Shown in pieces: positions 32,731-43,644 of a stretch of DNA of 64,000 bases. Made by a program: the position numbers and the translations under genes. Each line of letters opens with the position of its first letter. Position 1 is the stretch's first letter. The notes under the pieces were generated by a model that did no database searches, had not been told where the DNA came from, and saw only the letters and a list, made by a program, of their open reading frames with translations. The DNA comes from Monodelphis domestica (taxonomy: Eukaryota > Chordata > Mammalia > Didelphimorphia > Didelphidae). The stretch is from contig NC_077229.1 of assembly GCF_027887165.1 (NCBI RefSeq), positions 114,840,520 through 114,904,519 on the forward strand, read 5' to 3'.

Positions 32731-32929
32731 TCATCATATATATGTGAAAGCATGAATCCAGATAAAACACACATGTATGTTTTCATACACACACTTGAAA
32801 ATGCATAAAGGTGATCAATGACTGAGAACACTTCAATGTGTAATAAGATATAACAATTATTTTAAAAGAAGTGTAAGAGATCATCTTGTTGGGGCAATAG
32901 TTATGGCTCATAAATTAGTTAGATGCAAA

Positions 32930-33175
32930 CTCAGCAAGGTGGTGCTATGGATGGAGCACTGTGCCTGGAGACAAGAAGACCTGAGTTCAAATTTGGCCTT
33001 AGACACTTACTAATGTATGACCCTAGGAAAGTCACTTAACTTCTGCCTGACTCAATTTTCTCCACTGGGAAATATTGGTAATAACAGTACTCATCTCCCA
33101 GTGTTGTTGTGAGGATCCAGTGAGACAAAATTTTAAAGCACTTAGCACAGTTTCTGGTACATGAGTCACTTAAAA
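32930..33175 (+). repeat. CORE-SINE/MIR
   Basis: 'ggatggagcactgtgcctgg', 'gacctgagttcaaatttggcc', 'aaagtcacttaacttctgcc', 'tgttgttgtgaggatcc', 'aaagcacttagcacagtt'. Confidence 0.75.
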
Positions 33176-33269
33176 AAAGTTCTTTTCCTTTTCTAATTTT
33201 GTACAAGCTTACTGTTTCAATGTATTATGTTTCTAGTAGAGAAAAATCTGATTTTGAATTTTGTATATT

Positions 33270-33470
33270 TTTGCCCACTAACTAGGTGACTCAGTGGATT
33301 GAGAGCAAGACCTAGAGAGGGGAGGTCCTAGGTTCAAATCAGGTCTCAGAGACTCCCCAGCTGGGTGACCCTATGGAAGTATTTTGACCTCTATTGCCTA
33401 GTCCTTACCATTCTGCTGTATTGGAACCAATACTCATTATTGATTCCACTTAAAAAAATCTTTGCCCCAC
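33270..33470 (+). repeat. Marsupial tRNA-like SINE
   Basis: 'ggtgactcagtggattgagag', 'gaggtcctaggttcaaatc', 'ctattgcctagtccttacc', 'ttggaaccaatactcattat', A-rich end. The GGTTCAAATC phrase is the tRNA-like B box. Confidence 0.8.
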
Positions 33471-33589
33471 CCACAGAGTTGTTGACTGAAGAACTGGCTT
33501 CATCATCTACTAACTCTTTAAATCCTCTCCTAACCACCTTCATTTTTTAACCTTCCTTAAAAAGGCAACAAGTCTTATGGGACCTTACT

Positions 33590-33930
33590 AGAGAGGGGGG
33601 GGGGGGTTACTTCCAGTCCTAGGATCATGGAGTAAGACTTCCTGATAAGGTAGCATTTGAGATAGTCTTGGGTGTTGGTATTAAATGTTCAGAGCATGGA
33701 AAATAAGGATTGTGTTCAGGGATCAGCTTGGGTAGGGAATATCATAAGTTGAGGAGTATAGTGAGACTTGAGTTTAGAAAGATAAATTGGACGCAGTTTT
33801 TGGAGATCTCGAATGCCAGGAATAGGAGTTTAGATATTAATCTGTATTAGTCAATAGGAAGGCCACTGGAGTTTTGGGTAAGGAAGAGAGAGATATGTTA
33901 AATCCTACATATTAGGAGTTTTAGTTAACA
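33590..33930 (+). repeat. Family U, piece, after a 12-G run
   Basis: A G12 run at 33595-33606, then 'acttcctgataaggtagc', 'aggaaggccactggagtttt'. Matches the downstream part of the unclassified family U. Confidence 0.45.
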
Positions 33931-34620
33931 TACAAACAGGAGAGATTAGTAAAGGAGAGACTAGGAGATCAAAGCTACTTTCAAACAAATCTCTACAACA
34001 ATAAGGTTTCAGATAATAACCTTTACATACTGGTAAGGCTCTTTCTCTTCCTTCCCCCTGCCATGATTATGTACTCATAAAGAGAAAGAAAAATACCTGT
34101 CCTTAATATGTTATCTTTTAAATATTTGGCTTTTCTTTTGGGCCAGGCATAATTTGGGGAAATAAATCATCGTAATATATTTGAAAGGATTGTCCCCTTG
34201 TCTAGAACTTTTATCTAACATCCTGAAAATTATTCAACTGTGAATATTCATCCCCTTTTGTAGTTTCATAAATATGTCCAAAGGATAAAGACATAAATTC
34301 CTTTTTGCAACCATAACTTAAAATAGTCATTTTTTGCTTAGAGTAATTATGATGAAAAGCTTAACAATTAGAAGTACTTAAAAATGGAATGGGATGCTTC
34401 ACAAACTTGTGAGCTTCCTGTGACTAAAGGTGTTCCAGAAAATGCTGAATGTCTTATTAGGGATCACGAGGACATTATGGAACCAGATGAGAAATTGAAC
34501 AAGATGATCTTGAACTCTAACTGCTGTTGTATATATACACAAGTCAATTTGAAGAGTTTATACACACAAACACACACACACACAAGTGAATTAGAATTAG
34601 ATACGAGGAGATCAGGGAAG
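33931..34620. other. Nothing recognised; short (CA)n at 34562-34585
   Basis: Only a short ACAC run is clear. A plus-strand open frame (34384-34638) has no known domain. Confidence 0.4.
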
Positions 34621-34624
34621 GCTT

Positions 34625-34755
34625 TGGGTGCTTACTAGCTATGTGACCCTGGGCAAGTAATTTAGCACTCTTTGCCTCAGTTTCCTCATCAACAAAATTA
34701 ATCAGAGAAGGAAATAGCAACCACTCCAGGATTTTTGCCAAGAAAACCCCAAATA
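34625..34755 (+). repeat. CORE-SINE (MAR1 type), left arm
   Basis: 'atgtgaccctgggcaagtaa', 'ctcagtttcctcatcaacaa', 'gaaggaaatagcaaccactcc', ending with 'aagaaaaccccaaata'. It is split by an L1; the right arm is 35685-35735. Confidence 0.8.
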
Positions 34756-35684
34756 TCACATGAAAAAAGTGTTCTAAATCTGTCATAATTAGATGCGAAT
34801 CAAAACAACTCTGAGGTATCACCTCAGGGCTAGCAGATTGGCTAACGTGACAGCAATGGAAAGTAATGAATGCTGGAGGGGATGTGGCAAAGTTGGGACA
34901 TTAATGCATTGCTGGTGGAGTTGTGAATTGATCCAACCATTCTGGAGGGCAATTTGGAACTATGCCCAAAGGGCGATAAAAGACTGTCTTCCCTTTGACC
35001 CAGCCATAGCACTGCTGGGTTTGTGCCCCAAAGAAATAATAAGGAAAAAGACTTGTACAAGAATATTCATAGCTGCCTCTTTGTAGTGGCAAAAAATTGG
35101 AAAATGAGGGGATGCCCTCCAATTGGGGAATGGCTGAACAATTTGTGGTGTCTGCTGATGATGGAATACTATTGTGCCCAAAGGAATAATAAACTGGAGG
35201 AATCCCATGTGAATGGGAACAACCTCCAGGAATTGATGCAGAGTGAAAGGAGCAGAATCAGGAGAACATTATACACAGTGTCTGATACACTGTGGCACAA
35301 TCAAATGTAATGTACTTCTCTATTAGTAGCGGTGCAGTGATCCAGGACAATTCTGGAAAGAAATGCTATCTACATCCAGAGAAAGAACTGTGGGAGAAGA
35401 AAAGCAGAAGAAAAACATATGATCAATCATGTGGTTCAATGGGTGTAAGATTGGGGATGTTGACTTTAAATGATCACTCTATTGCAAATATTAATATTAT
35501 GGAATGGAAATAGTTTTATAAAATCCAATGAAATTGGTCATCAGCTGGGGGGGGGAGAGAGGAAGGAAAGAACATGAATCATGTAACCATGGAAAAATAT
35601 TCTAAATTAATTAATTAACTAATTAATTTAAATGAATAAATAAAACTGTCATCATGAGTGGTTAGTTGTATTAAAAAAAAATAG
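34756..35684 (+). mobile_element. 5'-truncated L1 (end of ORF2, 3'UTR) with 16-bp TSD
   Basis: Flanked by aagaaaaccccaaata at 34740-34755 and 35685-35700. Starts in ORF2 ('cacatgaaaaaagtgttcta'). Two frames hold the end of the ORF2 protein: one with RAIKDCLPFDPAIALLGLCPKEI, the other (ending 35310) with NWKMRGCPPIGEWLNNLWCL and QSERSRIRRTLYTVSD. The 3'UTR has a G-run. Beyond the usual L1 end (about 35640) some 30-45 extra bases precede the A9 tail at 35672-35681; these may be a short 3' transduction. Not functional. Confidence 0.9.
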
Positions 35685-35735
35685 AAGAAAACCCCAAATA
35701 GGGTCAAGAAGAGTCTGAAACTATAGAACCACAAT
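35685..35735 (+). repeat. CORE-SINE (MAR1 type), right arm
   Basis: TSD then 'gggtcaagaagagtctgaaa', the RTE-like tail that completes the SINE of 34625-34755. Confidence 0.75.
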
Positions 35736-35764
35736 ATGTTCATTTGTGCACATGATGTAAACAC

Positions 35765-35900
35765 CTACATTTTTGTTAAAGCATAAGCTTTTTGAGGTCA
35801 GAGACTATTCTGTTTGGAACTTTGTATCCTGTACTTAGCACAGTGTCTTTCTAATAGTAAACACTTTAAAAATCTTTGCAAATTGGTTGATAGAATAAGA
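35765..35900 (+). repeat. L2 3' end relic
   Basis: 'gcataagctttttgaggtcag', 'tgtacttagcacagtgtctt', 'gcaaattggttgat'. Confidence 0.55.
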
Positions 35901-36110
35901 GTCCAAAAAGTTCTCAACAGATTGGATTATTAAGATTAAAAATAAAAAGCAAAAGTGAAAGAATCTAAGTAGTTGAAACAATAGGATTTCTTTTTAATCA
36001 AGACAGGGCACTCACAGCAAAAAAGATTCAGGGTTTTGTGTGGGCTGCAAGCACTATGAGTCAGCAAAAGGATATGCCATCCAAAAGAGAGGAGAGAAAA
36101 GACTGGAACA
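35901..36110. other. Nothing recognised
   Basis: Unassigned. Confidence 0.4.
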
Positions 36111-36114
36111 GGAA

Positions 36115-36270
36115 TCATGTCATGAAGATTTTTGGGAGTGGGAGAAACAGCAACTGAGGATGTTTAGTCCTGAAAAGTAAAGGCTTAGTGAGGAAATCTT
36201 GGTGGTCTTTAAACATGTAAAGGGCTGCAATGTAAAGGAGAATTTAAAATGGTTCTGTTTTGGTCAAGGA
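36115..36270 (+). repeat. L3/CR1 relic
   Basis: 'actgaggatgtttagtcctg', 'tggtggtctttaaacatgtaa', 'agggctgcaatgtaaagg' match the L3/CR1 3' order. Confidence 0.6.
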
Positions 36271-36284
36271 GGGCAGGATGAACC

Positions 36285-36425
36285 TCATGAATCTTAGAGC
36301 AGGAGGGAAGATATAATTCAATCTCCTCAGTTTACTGATGGGGAAATTGAGGATGACATGTAAAAAGACTCTATACCCCAACCAAACAGTCCTTTCTGCT
36401 GTTGCTTGTATGGGACATTCCAACT
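36285..36425 (-). repeat. MIR/CORE relic
   Basis: 'ttcaatctcctcagtttactg', 'gatggggaaattgagga' in antisense order. Confidence 0.5.
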
Positions 36426-36599
36426 CTAGTCCCCATGCCTTTTTACTGGAGTGATCACTTTTCATTTGTGTCTGTCTTAAAATCTTCATCTCTCTCAATC
36501 TCTCTTCTTGCCTCCCTCCTTCAAGGGGACTTTCTATATATTTCTTGAGTTGTTAGTGACCACCCTCCCATAAAAAAATAAAAAGGAGGATTTTTTTAG

Positions 36600-37000
36600 A
36601 TAGTCCATGCTTCAGTTTCTTCAAAAATAAAATAAAAAAAAAAACAGTAATACCTGGCTCACAACATTGTTTTGAAGAATTGTTAATATATGTAAAGAAA
36701 ACCTTTACAAAGATTAAAGCACTATATAAATCATAGCAATTATTGCTGCTGGGAAGTTAGCTAGTACAGTGGAGAGAACACAAGACCTGGAGTCAGAAAG
36801 ATCTGAGTTCAAATTTGACCTCAAACACTTACTAGCTGTGTGACTCTGGGTACCTTAACCCTGTTCACCTTAGTTTCCTCATCTGCAAAATGAACTAGAG
36901 AAGGAAATGGAAAACCACTGCAATATCTCTGCAAAGAAAACCACAAATGAGATCATGAAGAATCAGACACAACTGAAATGATTAAATACTGTTTGTGCTA
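36600..37000 (+). repeat. MIR (36600-36745) then CORE-SINE MAR1 type (36757-37000)
   Basis: MIR: 'cagtaatacctggctcac', 'tacaaagattaaagcacta'. The SINE: 'cacaagacctggagtcag', 'cttactagctgtgtgactc', 'cagtttcctcatctgcaaa'-like text (tagtttcctcatctgcaaaa), 'gatcatgaagaatcagacac'. The last phrase is the RTE/BovB-like tail. Confidence 0.75.
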
Positions 37001-37034
37001 TTATAATATATTTTCACTTATCTCTACATTGTAT

Positions 37035-37165
37035 TTTTTCAAATAGAATATAAGCTACTTGAAGGTAGAGGCTGTCACTTTTGTATTTATATTCAAAGTT
37101 CCTAGATCAATGGCTGGCCATAATAAGTGACTAATAAGTGTTTATTGATGGATTCACTTGCTTCA
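37035..37165 (+). repeat. L2 3' end relic
   Basis: 'ataagctacttgaaggtagag', 'tgactaataagtgtttattg'. Confidence 0.55.
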
Positions 37166-37189
37166 TTTCTACTATGCTGCTTTCCAGTT

Positions 37190-37545
37190 TTCCTCAAATA
37201 ATTAATGAACATTCTAGTATCTGTGCTTTGGGGGTTTATCAAACACTTAGTTCCTAGATTCATTTGTTTCAACTTGTTGTATCACTATTCTGTTGACTAT
37301 TCTCTTCTTTTTAACCAGTATTAAATCCTTGTGATAATTACCTCTTTATAGTATACTTTGAAATCTGATACTGTTAAGCCCTCTTCATTACTAGTTTGTT
37401 TCCTTTATGTCCCTTGAGATGGTCTTGAACTTTTTTTTTCTTTAAGACAAATTCCATTGTAATTTTTTCTAGCTCTACAAATCAATTCCTTGGTGACTTT
37501 GCTGGTATGGCACCGAATAAATAAATTAATTTAGGTAGTATATTG
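37190..37545 (-). mobile_element. Old L1 ORF2 fragment
   Basis: Plus strand has 'aaccagtattaaatccttgtg', 'gctttatag'-like text (cctctttatagtatactttg), 'ctggtatggcaccgaataaa'; the last phrase is a distinctive antisense landmark of L1 ORF2. Broken. Confidence 0.65.
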
Positions 37546-37984
37546 TTCACCTTCACAGTAAGACAACTGTGAAATGAAGGGGAGGGTAAAGAAGGAGATT
37601 CTAGAAGGAGGAGCTGGGGAAAACTGAGATGGGATTGAATTGGGACACCCTTTGGGTACTGGGAGGTCATGAGATGGTGGAGGTCATAGTCAAAAGTTGG
37701 ATCCAAAGTTCCTATTCCTAGGATCAAAGATATAAGTCTGAAAGGGAACTCAAAGGTAGTGTTAGTCCAATTCCCTCAATTCTGCAGATGGAAACATGGA
37801 GGCCCAGGAAGGTTTTTTTACTTATCCAGCCACATAGATCTCAAAATTCAGGGTAAAGATTTAAAACCAACTCTTCTGGTTCAGAGGACCAGGTCCTAGG
37901 TCCTGGAGGATAAGCAAGAGGCTTGGATTTGAATCCTGCCACTTCCATTAGTGTGTTTATAGGCAAAACCCCCATTGTACTGCC
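37546..37984. repeat. Unassigned DNA, then CORE/MIR relics
   Basis: 37546-37715 is unassigned. 37720-37885 has antisense CORE text ('ttagtccaattccctcaatt', 'catggaggcccaggaagg'). 37890-37984 has a MIR-like sense start ('gaggcttggatttgaatcc') that continues after the L1 at 38000. Confidence 0.5.
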
Positions 37985-37999
37985 TTACATTGACTTTTA

Positions 38000-38322
38000 T
38001 TTTTATTTTTTGAAAATTGTATTTAATTAGTCAATTTAGAACATTATTCTTTAGTTACAAGAATCATATTCTTTCCTTCCCCTCTCTCACCCCTTCCTGT
38101 TCCACTGGGTTTTACATGTGTCCTTGATCAAAACCTATTTCCATATTATTGATATTTGCACTAGGATGATCATTTAGAGTCTATATCCCCAATCATATCC
38201 CCTCGACTCATGTAATCAAGCAGTTGTTTTTCTTCTGTGTTTTAGCTCCCACAGTTTTTCCTCTGAATGTGGATAGTGTTCTTTCTCGTAAATCCCTCTG
38301 AGTTGTTCAGGGTCACTGCATT
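38000..38322 (-). mobile_element. Short 5'-truncated L1, 15-bp TSD with one mismatch
   Basis: Flanked by ttacattgactttta (37985-37999) and ttacaatgactttta (38323-38337). Contains only L1 3'UTR and the last bases of ORF2; plus strand shows 'tcaatttagaacattattc', 'cttccttcccctctctc', 'tttagagtctatatcccc'. It splits a MIR-like SINE. Confidence 0.85.
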
Positions 38323-38337
38323 TTACAATGACTTTTA

Positions 38338-38690
38338 GAAAGAGGAGAATAGTAGTATAATATAATGTCTCTCCCTGGACTTCGATCCCAACTTTCAGTT
38401 CTGTGTTTGAAGTTGGGAGAATCTCTTTTCTTCATTTGTAAAAGGAGGAAAGTTTGATTGGTCTCTGAGCTTCTTTCAGCTCAAATATTCTATATTCTAT
38501 GGGTCCTTCCAGTTCTTGCATCAGCCATAAAATGAAGAAATTGGACAAGATGATCTCTAAGTTTCTTCTTTCCAACTTGAAAGATCCTATGACCTTGTGC
38601 TTTTTAAAAAAATTTATTCTCCAATTCCTGACACAATGTCTTATGCACAATGGGTACTTAATTGGCATTTACCATTACTGATATATTATT
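38338..38690 (+). repeat. MIR relics and an L2 end
   Basis: 'ttcatttgtaaaaggaggaa', 'cataaaatgaagaaattgga' followed by 'cctgacacaatgtcttatgc'. Two overlapping old MIR-type ends and a short L2 terminus at 38620-38680. Confidence 0.45.
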
Positions 38691-38699
38691 AACAGGAAG

Positions 38700-38890
38700 T
38701 GGGGTGGGACAGGACTTAGAACCAGAAGAGCCCTTTAGAAGCCATCTAGTCCAATCAAATCCCAATATTTTATCTACAAGAAACCTGAGGTCCCTTGGTT
38801 AAGTGATTCACCCAAGATGACAGTCAGGATTTTAAATCAATGCTCTGATTCTAAAGCTATTGAGTGCTTGTTCTTCTATGAGAGGGTCAC
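38700..38890 (-). repeat. CORE-SINE/MIR relic
   Basis: 'agaagccatctagtccaatc', 'aacctgaggtcccttgg', 'ctgattctaaagctattgag', antisense. Confidence 0.6.
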
Positions 38891-38939
38891 TTGAAACAAA
38901 CTTGAAAAAGTCAGGTGATAAACTAGTAATAATCTAGTC

Positions 38940-39485
38940 TAACTCTTTTTTTTCCTTTATCTCCTTGACAGTTCTGCCTAGGGCTGGGCTGCCCAGCAGG
39001 TACCATAGGGCCCTCCATGCAGGGTTCTGGAGCTGGAGAGGAGATGAGGAAGCTCTTTGGAGGGATGCTAATTTGAATAATTCATCATCTAAATGCAGAA
39101 GGCAAAGTGTGGAATAATTAGCTGCCACCTGAGTGCTCACCACCCTCCAGGGCTTGGCAAGCTCTGTATGGCCTGAGAATTCTTAGGAGGTAAAAGAAGG
39201 GAGGGGGCAGGAGAATTGGAGATGCCAGGCAGCTAATGGTTTCAGGAAACTGTAGGAATTTCTGAGCACTGGCCCACAGGTCCCTGAATGGTCACGGAGA
39301 GGACTGTTGTCTGAAATCCAATTAGAAAACTTTTAAAATTTTTTCCTCAAAATGTTTCCAATGTGGATACTGCAGGAACAGATGCCAGTTTGATGGGTCA
39401 CATTGGTAACCAAGATGCCTGTTGTCTGAGGTGTTGAGAACATTCACACCATGGGTTGCAGAGATGATTAACTGCAGGATGTCTG
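38940..39485. other. Unique segment, candidate conserved non-coding element
   Basis: The longest stretch of higher-complexity, GC-balanced DNA without a repeat that I can name. It has TAATTA at 39115-39120 five bases before the E-box CACCTG (39126-39131), and AATTTGAATAATTC-like text at 39069-39082. Paired homeodomain and bHLH sites occur in developmental enhancers, but this reading is inference. No splice-flanked coding exon was seen. Confidence 0.25.
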
Positions 39486-39489
39486 CTTA

Positions 39490-39830
39490 GAATGTGAAAA
39501 GGAAGCCCAGTGGTGCTATGGCAAAGACCCTGGACCAAGTGTCAGAGGACCTATTGCTAAAACTACCTCAAGCAATGTTCTAACAGGTTGGGTGAGAACC
39601 AAATGAGGTCATGCATGTAGAACATTTTACCAACCTTAAAATGTTATATAAACACCAACTATTATCATCATTACTAATGTATTATTTCTCTTTCTGCCAC
39701 TATCTTTATGACCTCAACCAAGAAATTTAACCTTTCTGTATTTTAATTTCCTTATTGCCCAATGGAAATAATAATCTTGGTACTACCTCACTCACAAGGG
39801 CATTGTAGCCACAGCAATCCATGAAAGAGA
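39490..39830 (+). repeat. Two MIR relics
   Basis: 'cctggaccaagtgtcagagg', 'ggttgggtgagaaccaaatg', 'cattttaccaaccttaaaa' (first); 'cagtatctttatgacc'-like text (ccactatctttatgacctc), 'tttccttattgcccaatgg' (second). Confidence 0.55.
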
Positions 39831-39834
39831 CAAT

Positions 39835-40110
39835 TCAATTTAATTAACAAGCCTTTATTAGGCCCTACATTTATCCCTAGATTTAGAGATATAGAATTAG
39901 GATTGTGTTTTTAAGGCACTTTAAGTATGGAATGGAGTTGGGAAAGAGGCTAGGACATTTACACAACTAACAAGAATCCAACAAAGAGCAATATGGATGC
40001 AAAGTAAACATTTACAAGTAGAATCCTAGGCAGGCATATAGGCAGACATCCAGACAAAGACAAAGGCACATCAAAGGACTAAATGAGCAGATAGGTGAAG
40101 ACTGAGATAC
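39835..40110 (+). repeat. Family U, diverged piece
   Basis: 'gcctttattaggccctac', 'tttagagatatagaattagg', then 'aagtaaacatttacaag'. Weak match to family U. Confidence 0.35.
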
Positions 40111-40179
40111 AAATACGTTTTAGATATTTTGCTGAATCTGTGACTTCATCTCTATGTAGTTTCTCCTATGAATGGCACA

Positions 40180-40935
40180 GATTACAATTTATCCGAACCT
40201 GTTCTTTTTGTCCCTCATAACCACCTTTCCATCCCAGAGAAAATTCCACCTCTGAAATTCCAACTCATGATAGCTGACTCATCCAATGGTCTACTACAAT
40301 GGAAAAGCTCCCAACCATGCTTCCTTCAAGTCCCAGCTAAAACCTTACCTTCTACAGAAAGTCCTTCCTGATCCCCCTTAATTCCAATACCTGTTCTCTG
40401 CTGATTATTTCCTCTTTATTCTGCCTATAGCTTGACTGTACATAATAGTTGGTGTGTTACCTCCCTCATCAGACTATGAGCTCCTGGACAGCAGGGATTG
40501 CCTTGACACCAAGGACTATTTTTTTTTTCCATTGTACACCTAGTGCTCAGCATGGTACTTGCCACATAGTAGGTTCTTTACTAAATGGTTATTGACTAAC
40601 TTACTCTTCGACTTACTCTCTGAATCTCTGGACTTGTCTTCCTCTATAGCCAGCTTAACTCTTTTGAATACTTACCTCCCTTCTCCCTCTGCTTTCTCAA
40701 TCTCCTGTATATGTTCTCGTCTCCCATCAAAATGCAAGGTCCTTGTGGACAGATAATGTTATTTACTTGTATTTTGATGCCCATCACTTACCACAGGGCC
40801 TAACACAAAGTAGGTACATAATAAATTCTAGGCTCTGTATATCCTTCTCTCCTTAGCATGTTATAATTAGTGTCCTTAGCCCAGAGGAACATGGTAGGCA
40901 CTTTAAAATGTTTATTGAGTGAATTTACTCAGACA
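40180..40935 (+). repeat. L2 relics, at least two 3' ends in tandem
   Basis: First: 'caagtcccagctaaaacc', 'agtccttcctgatccccc', 'ggtacttgccacatagtagg'. Second: 'tctcccatcaaaatgcaagg', 'cagggcctaacacaaagtagg'. A third, weaker end reads 'aacatggtaggcacttt'. Frames here (for example 40168-40371) are L2 remnants, not genes. Confidence 0.65.
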
Positions 40936-40939
40936 AAAT

Positions 40940-42235
40940 CAATTCAGAGACTCTATGGGCAAAATCTCACCTCCTTTCTGACCTTGCTGTATTTCACTGA
41001 GCACGATTCATATGGCCTTTACATAATATGAATAAATCTATGAATACACAATATCCAAAAACCTCCCCCTCGGGTCCATTCAATGTAGTAGGCACATATC
41101 TCTTGCTCTTTTGACACTGCCTGGATTGTATACTTATGGAGCTCATGAACTGACTATTGCTTATATCTTGTTCTTGTTATGGCATCATTAATATTGCTTC
41201 TCTTGCATGATTTTCCATTGGTAATTTTTCTAAGCTATTCATGCTCACTATGACCTCTCCATTGCCCTTGGAGTGAGCCACCACTTTAATCCTTCTGTGA
41301 CTGGTCTTCTATGACTCACAACCATAGAGCATCACTGGGAGAATATTGATGGGCCTTTGTTTCAGGGAGAAGTCCGGGGTCATTAAAAGCATCATTCATT
41401 TTCCTAAAGGCAGTTCAGCCAGCTCTTTTTCTATTTAGTTCTGGGCCTCATTTATTGAACATCCACAGCATCTTTCCAAAACATACTATTTGTTTAACAA
41501 CCAAGTAGTATTGCTTACCATGAATCAGATCCAGTTCAATAGGAAGATAAGGATCTAAGAAAATTACATGTGCAGTGTGGTAGTGGAGGTGCTATATCCC
41601 ACTGAAGGGAAGTGCTAAAGAAATGCTCAGTTATCTGTGATTCTCAGAGAGCAAGTGACCTTCTAATTCCTGGTTCTGTACCTCCTTGAATGCCTATACT
41701 ATCTCTTCAGTCTAGGTACTATGAATAGCACTAATTTATCCAATCAAAATCAGTTACAAGCCCTCATTTACTGACAAAACTCTGCCTTCTTCCTGTCTTT
41801 GCCATATTTTACTACTCTATGTTATTAACATGATGGCATTGCCTCCACCCAAGAACAGATAGCATCTGCAAATTTTTATCTGGTATTTTATTCTCTTCAT
41901 AGAAATAATGGAAATAACACAATGCCAAATTAACTCCCTGGTTTGAGATTGTGCATCCATAGCTCCTGCTAGACCCCAGTGAGAGACTTGCAGTGGGTAC
42001 ACAAACTGGTCAAGACTCAGGAGTTCTAAGAAAGGAATTATTTGTTTTCTTTAGATTTCCAAAGCTGCTTCTTGGGGCTAAGGAATGCAGAAAATACAAA
42101 AGTTTACCACTAACATTTAACTTATCTTTCTAATAGAGCCAGTCACTCAACGGATATTCAGAAACTTTGGACCTGAGTCCATAAAGCTCTTCACATTGTA
42201 TGGCACAAACATAGTAGCTAATTCCTAGAGGTTGT
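40940..42235. other. Unassigned sequence, perhaps an old LINE
   Basis: No gene. Text near 41290-41400 ('atgactcacaaccatagagc', 'gggagaatattgatgggcc') recalls RTE/BovB antisense sequence, but I cannot support it. 41640-42235 shows nothing. Confidence 0.35.
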
Positions 42236-42239
42236 AGAT

Positions 42240-42475
42240 AGTTAAATAGAGAAAGCACTGGAAATGGAGTCAGGAAAGTTTCAGTTCAAATCTGCCTTCA
42301 GACATTTACTAACTGTGTTACCATGGGCAAGTTACTTAACCATGGCTTACTTCAGTTTTCTCAATTTTAAAATGAGGATCATAAAAGCACCTACATCCTA
42401 GGGTTGTTGGGGGGATAAAATGAGACATTATTATAAAGTGAGTAGGCACTTAATAAACACTTGTTTCTTCCCCAG
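42240..42475 (+). repeat. MIR/THER SINE
   Basis: 'gaaagcactggaaatggagtc', 'catgggcaagttacttaacc', 'ctagggttgttggggggat', 'taggcacttaataaacact'. Confidence 0.75.
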
Positions 42476-42565
42476 TAGAAAACTGAAGAAAGTAGATAAT
42501 ATGTAGGGTGCAGAGACAGAGGAAAGAGGTTATCAAGAACAGAAAGCCTTGGGACCAAGAGTGCC

Positions 42566-42598
<33 letters not shown>
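42566..42598. repeat. (AAT)n microsatellite
   Basis: Eleven AAT units. Confidence 0.95.
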
Positions 42599-42599
<1 letters not shown>

Positions 42600-42619
42600 T
42601 TAATATATTTATATAGCTC

Positions 42620-42830
42620 TTTGAGGTTTATCATAGAATCAAAGAATCTCAATGTCTGAAGGGACCTTAGAACCCAACTAATCCAGCACACACTCAGTTG
42701 AACAACCATCCTTTCTATAACATAGTGAACATTAACTGGTCATCTGTCATGCCTTGAATGAGGCAGTCTATTCTACTTTGGAATAACTTTGTTACAAATT
42801 TTTTGTTGTTTTTAATTTTTCTTGGTGTTA
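42620..42830 (-). repeat. L3/CR1 3' end relic
   Basis: Antisense order: 'atagaatcaaagaatctcaa', 'aagggaccttagaacccaac', 'gcagtctattctactttgga'. Confidence 0.6.
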
Positions 42831-43420
42831 AATTTTAATTTTCTGATTTGTCCCCTAGTCCTTCTATCTATACATGGCTCTTATGTATTTTCTTTATTTT
42901 ATACTTTCTACTGTTACCACTTGAGTGAATGTTTACACATTTCTTTCCACAGAAGGACTCTGAATTAGGTCATAGAAACATCATTAATATCCCCATTTTG
43001 CAGAGGATTATAGCATTGGACAACCTCAATGTCCAAGAAAACAGGGAAGTGCTTAATGTAAAAAGATACTCAAGCACATGATGTCTTTCTCAAACATATT
43101 CTCCCAGAAGAGGGATTAAAACTGTTCTATATTGCTTCAGAAGACAGAACAATAACCATAAAGCCAAAGTTCTAGGGAAGGAAATTTCAGTCCAATTCAA
43201 AGAAAATAAGATGAATTGTCTCAAGAGATGATGAGTCCCCAGTCCTTCAGGTAATCAAAAGCAACCAATTTAAGTTTGATAGGGAATTCCTGCATGGGAC
43301 TGAGAGACTGCTCTTTATGAACTGAGATCCCATCTTGTTCTGAGAATACATGATTTTATGACACGTTTGAATTTCAACAAGTAAATTTGTGCTTTTATGT
43401 TTTGTAACTCTTTTCTTTCT
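42831..43420. other. Nothing recognised
   Basis: No supported feature. Confidence 0.4.
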
Positions 43421-43424
43421 TTTG

Positions 43425-43640
43425 CCTATTTTTTAAAAATTCTTACCTTCTATCTTAGAATCAATACCATGTATTGGTTCCAAATCAGAAGATAGATAAG
43501 GATTAGGCAATGGGGATTAAGTGACTTGCCCAGGGTCACACAGCTAGGAAGTGTCCAAGGTCAAATTTGAACCCAGAACCTATGATCTTTAGGCCTGGCT
43601 GTCAATCCACTGGGCCATTTATCTGTTCTCTCCTGCATTT
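43425..43640 (-). repeat. Marsupial tRNA-like SINE
   Basis: Antisense copy: 'cttctatcttagaatcaat', 'ggattaggcaatggggatta', 'cagggtcacacagctagg', 'aggcctggctgtcaatcc'. Confidence 0.8.
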
Positions 43641-43644
43641 CTTA

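Noticed and set aside
41280-41420. Possible RTE/BovB reverse-transcriptase antisense
   Set aside because: Only a few phrases look familiar and no protein motif could be read.
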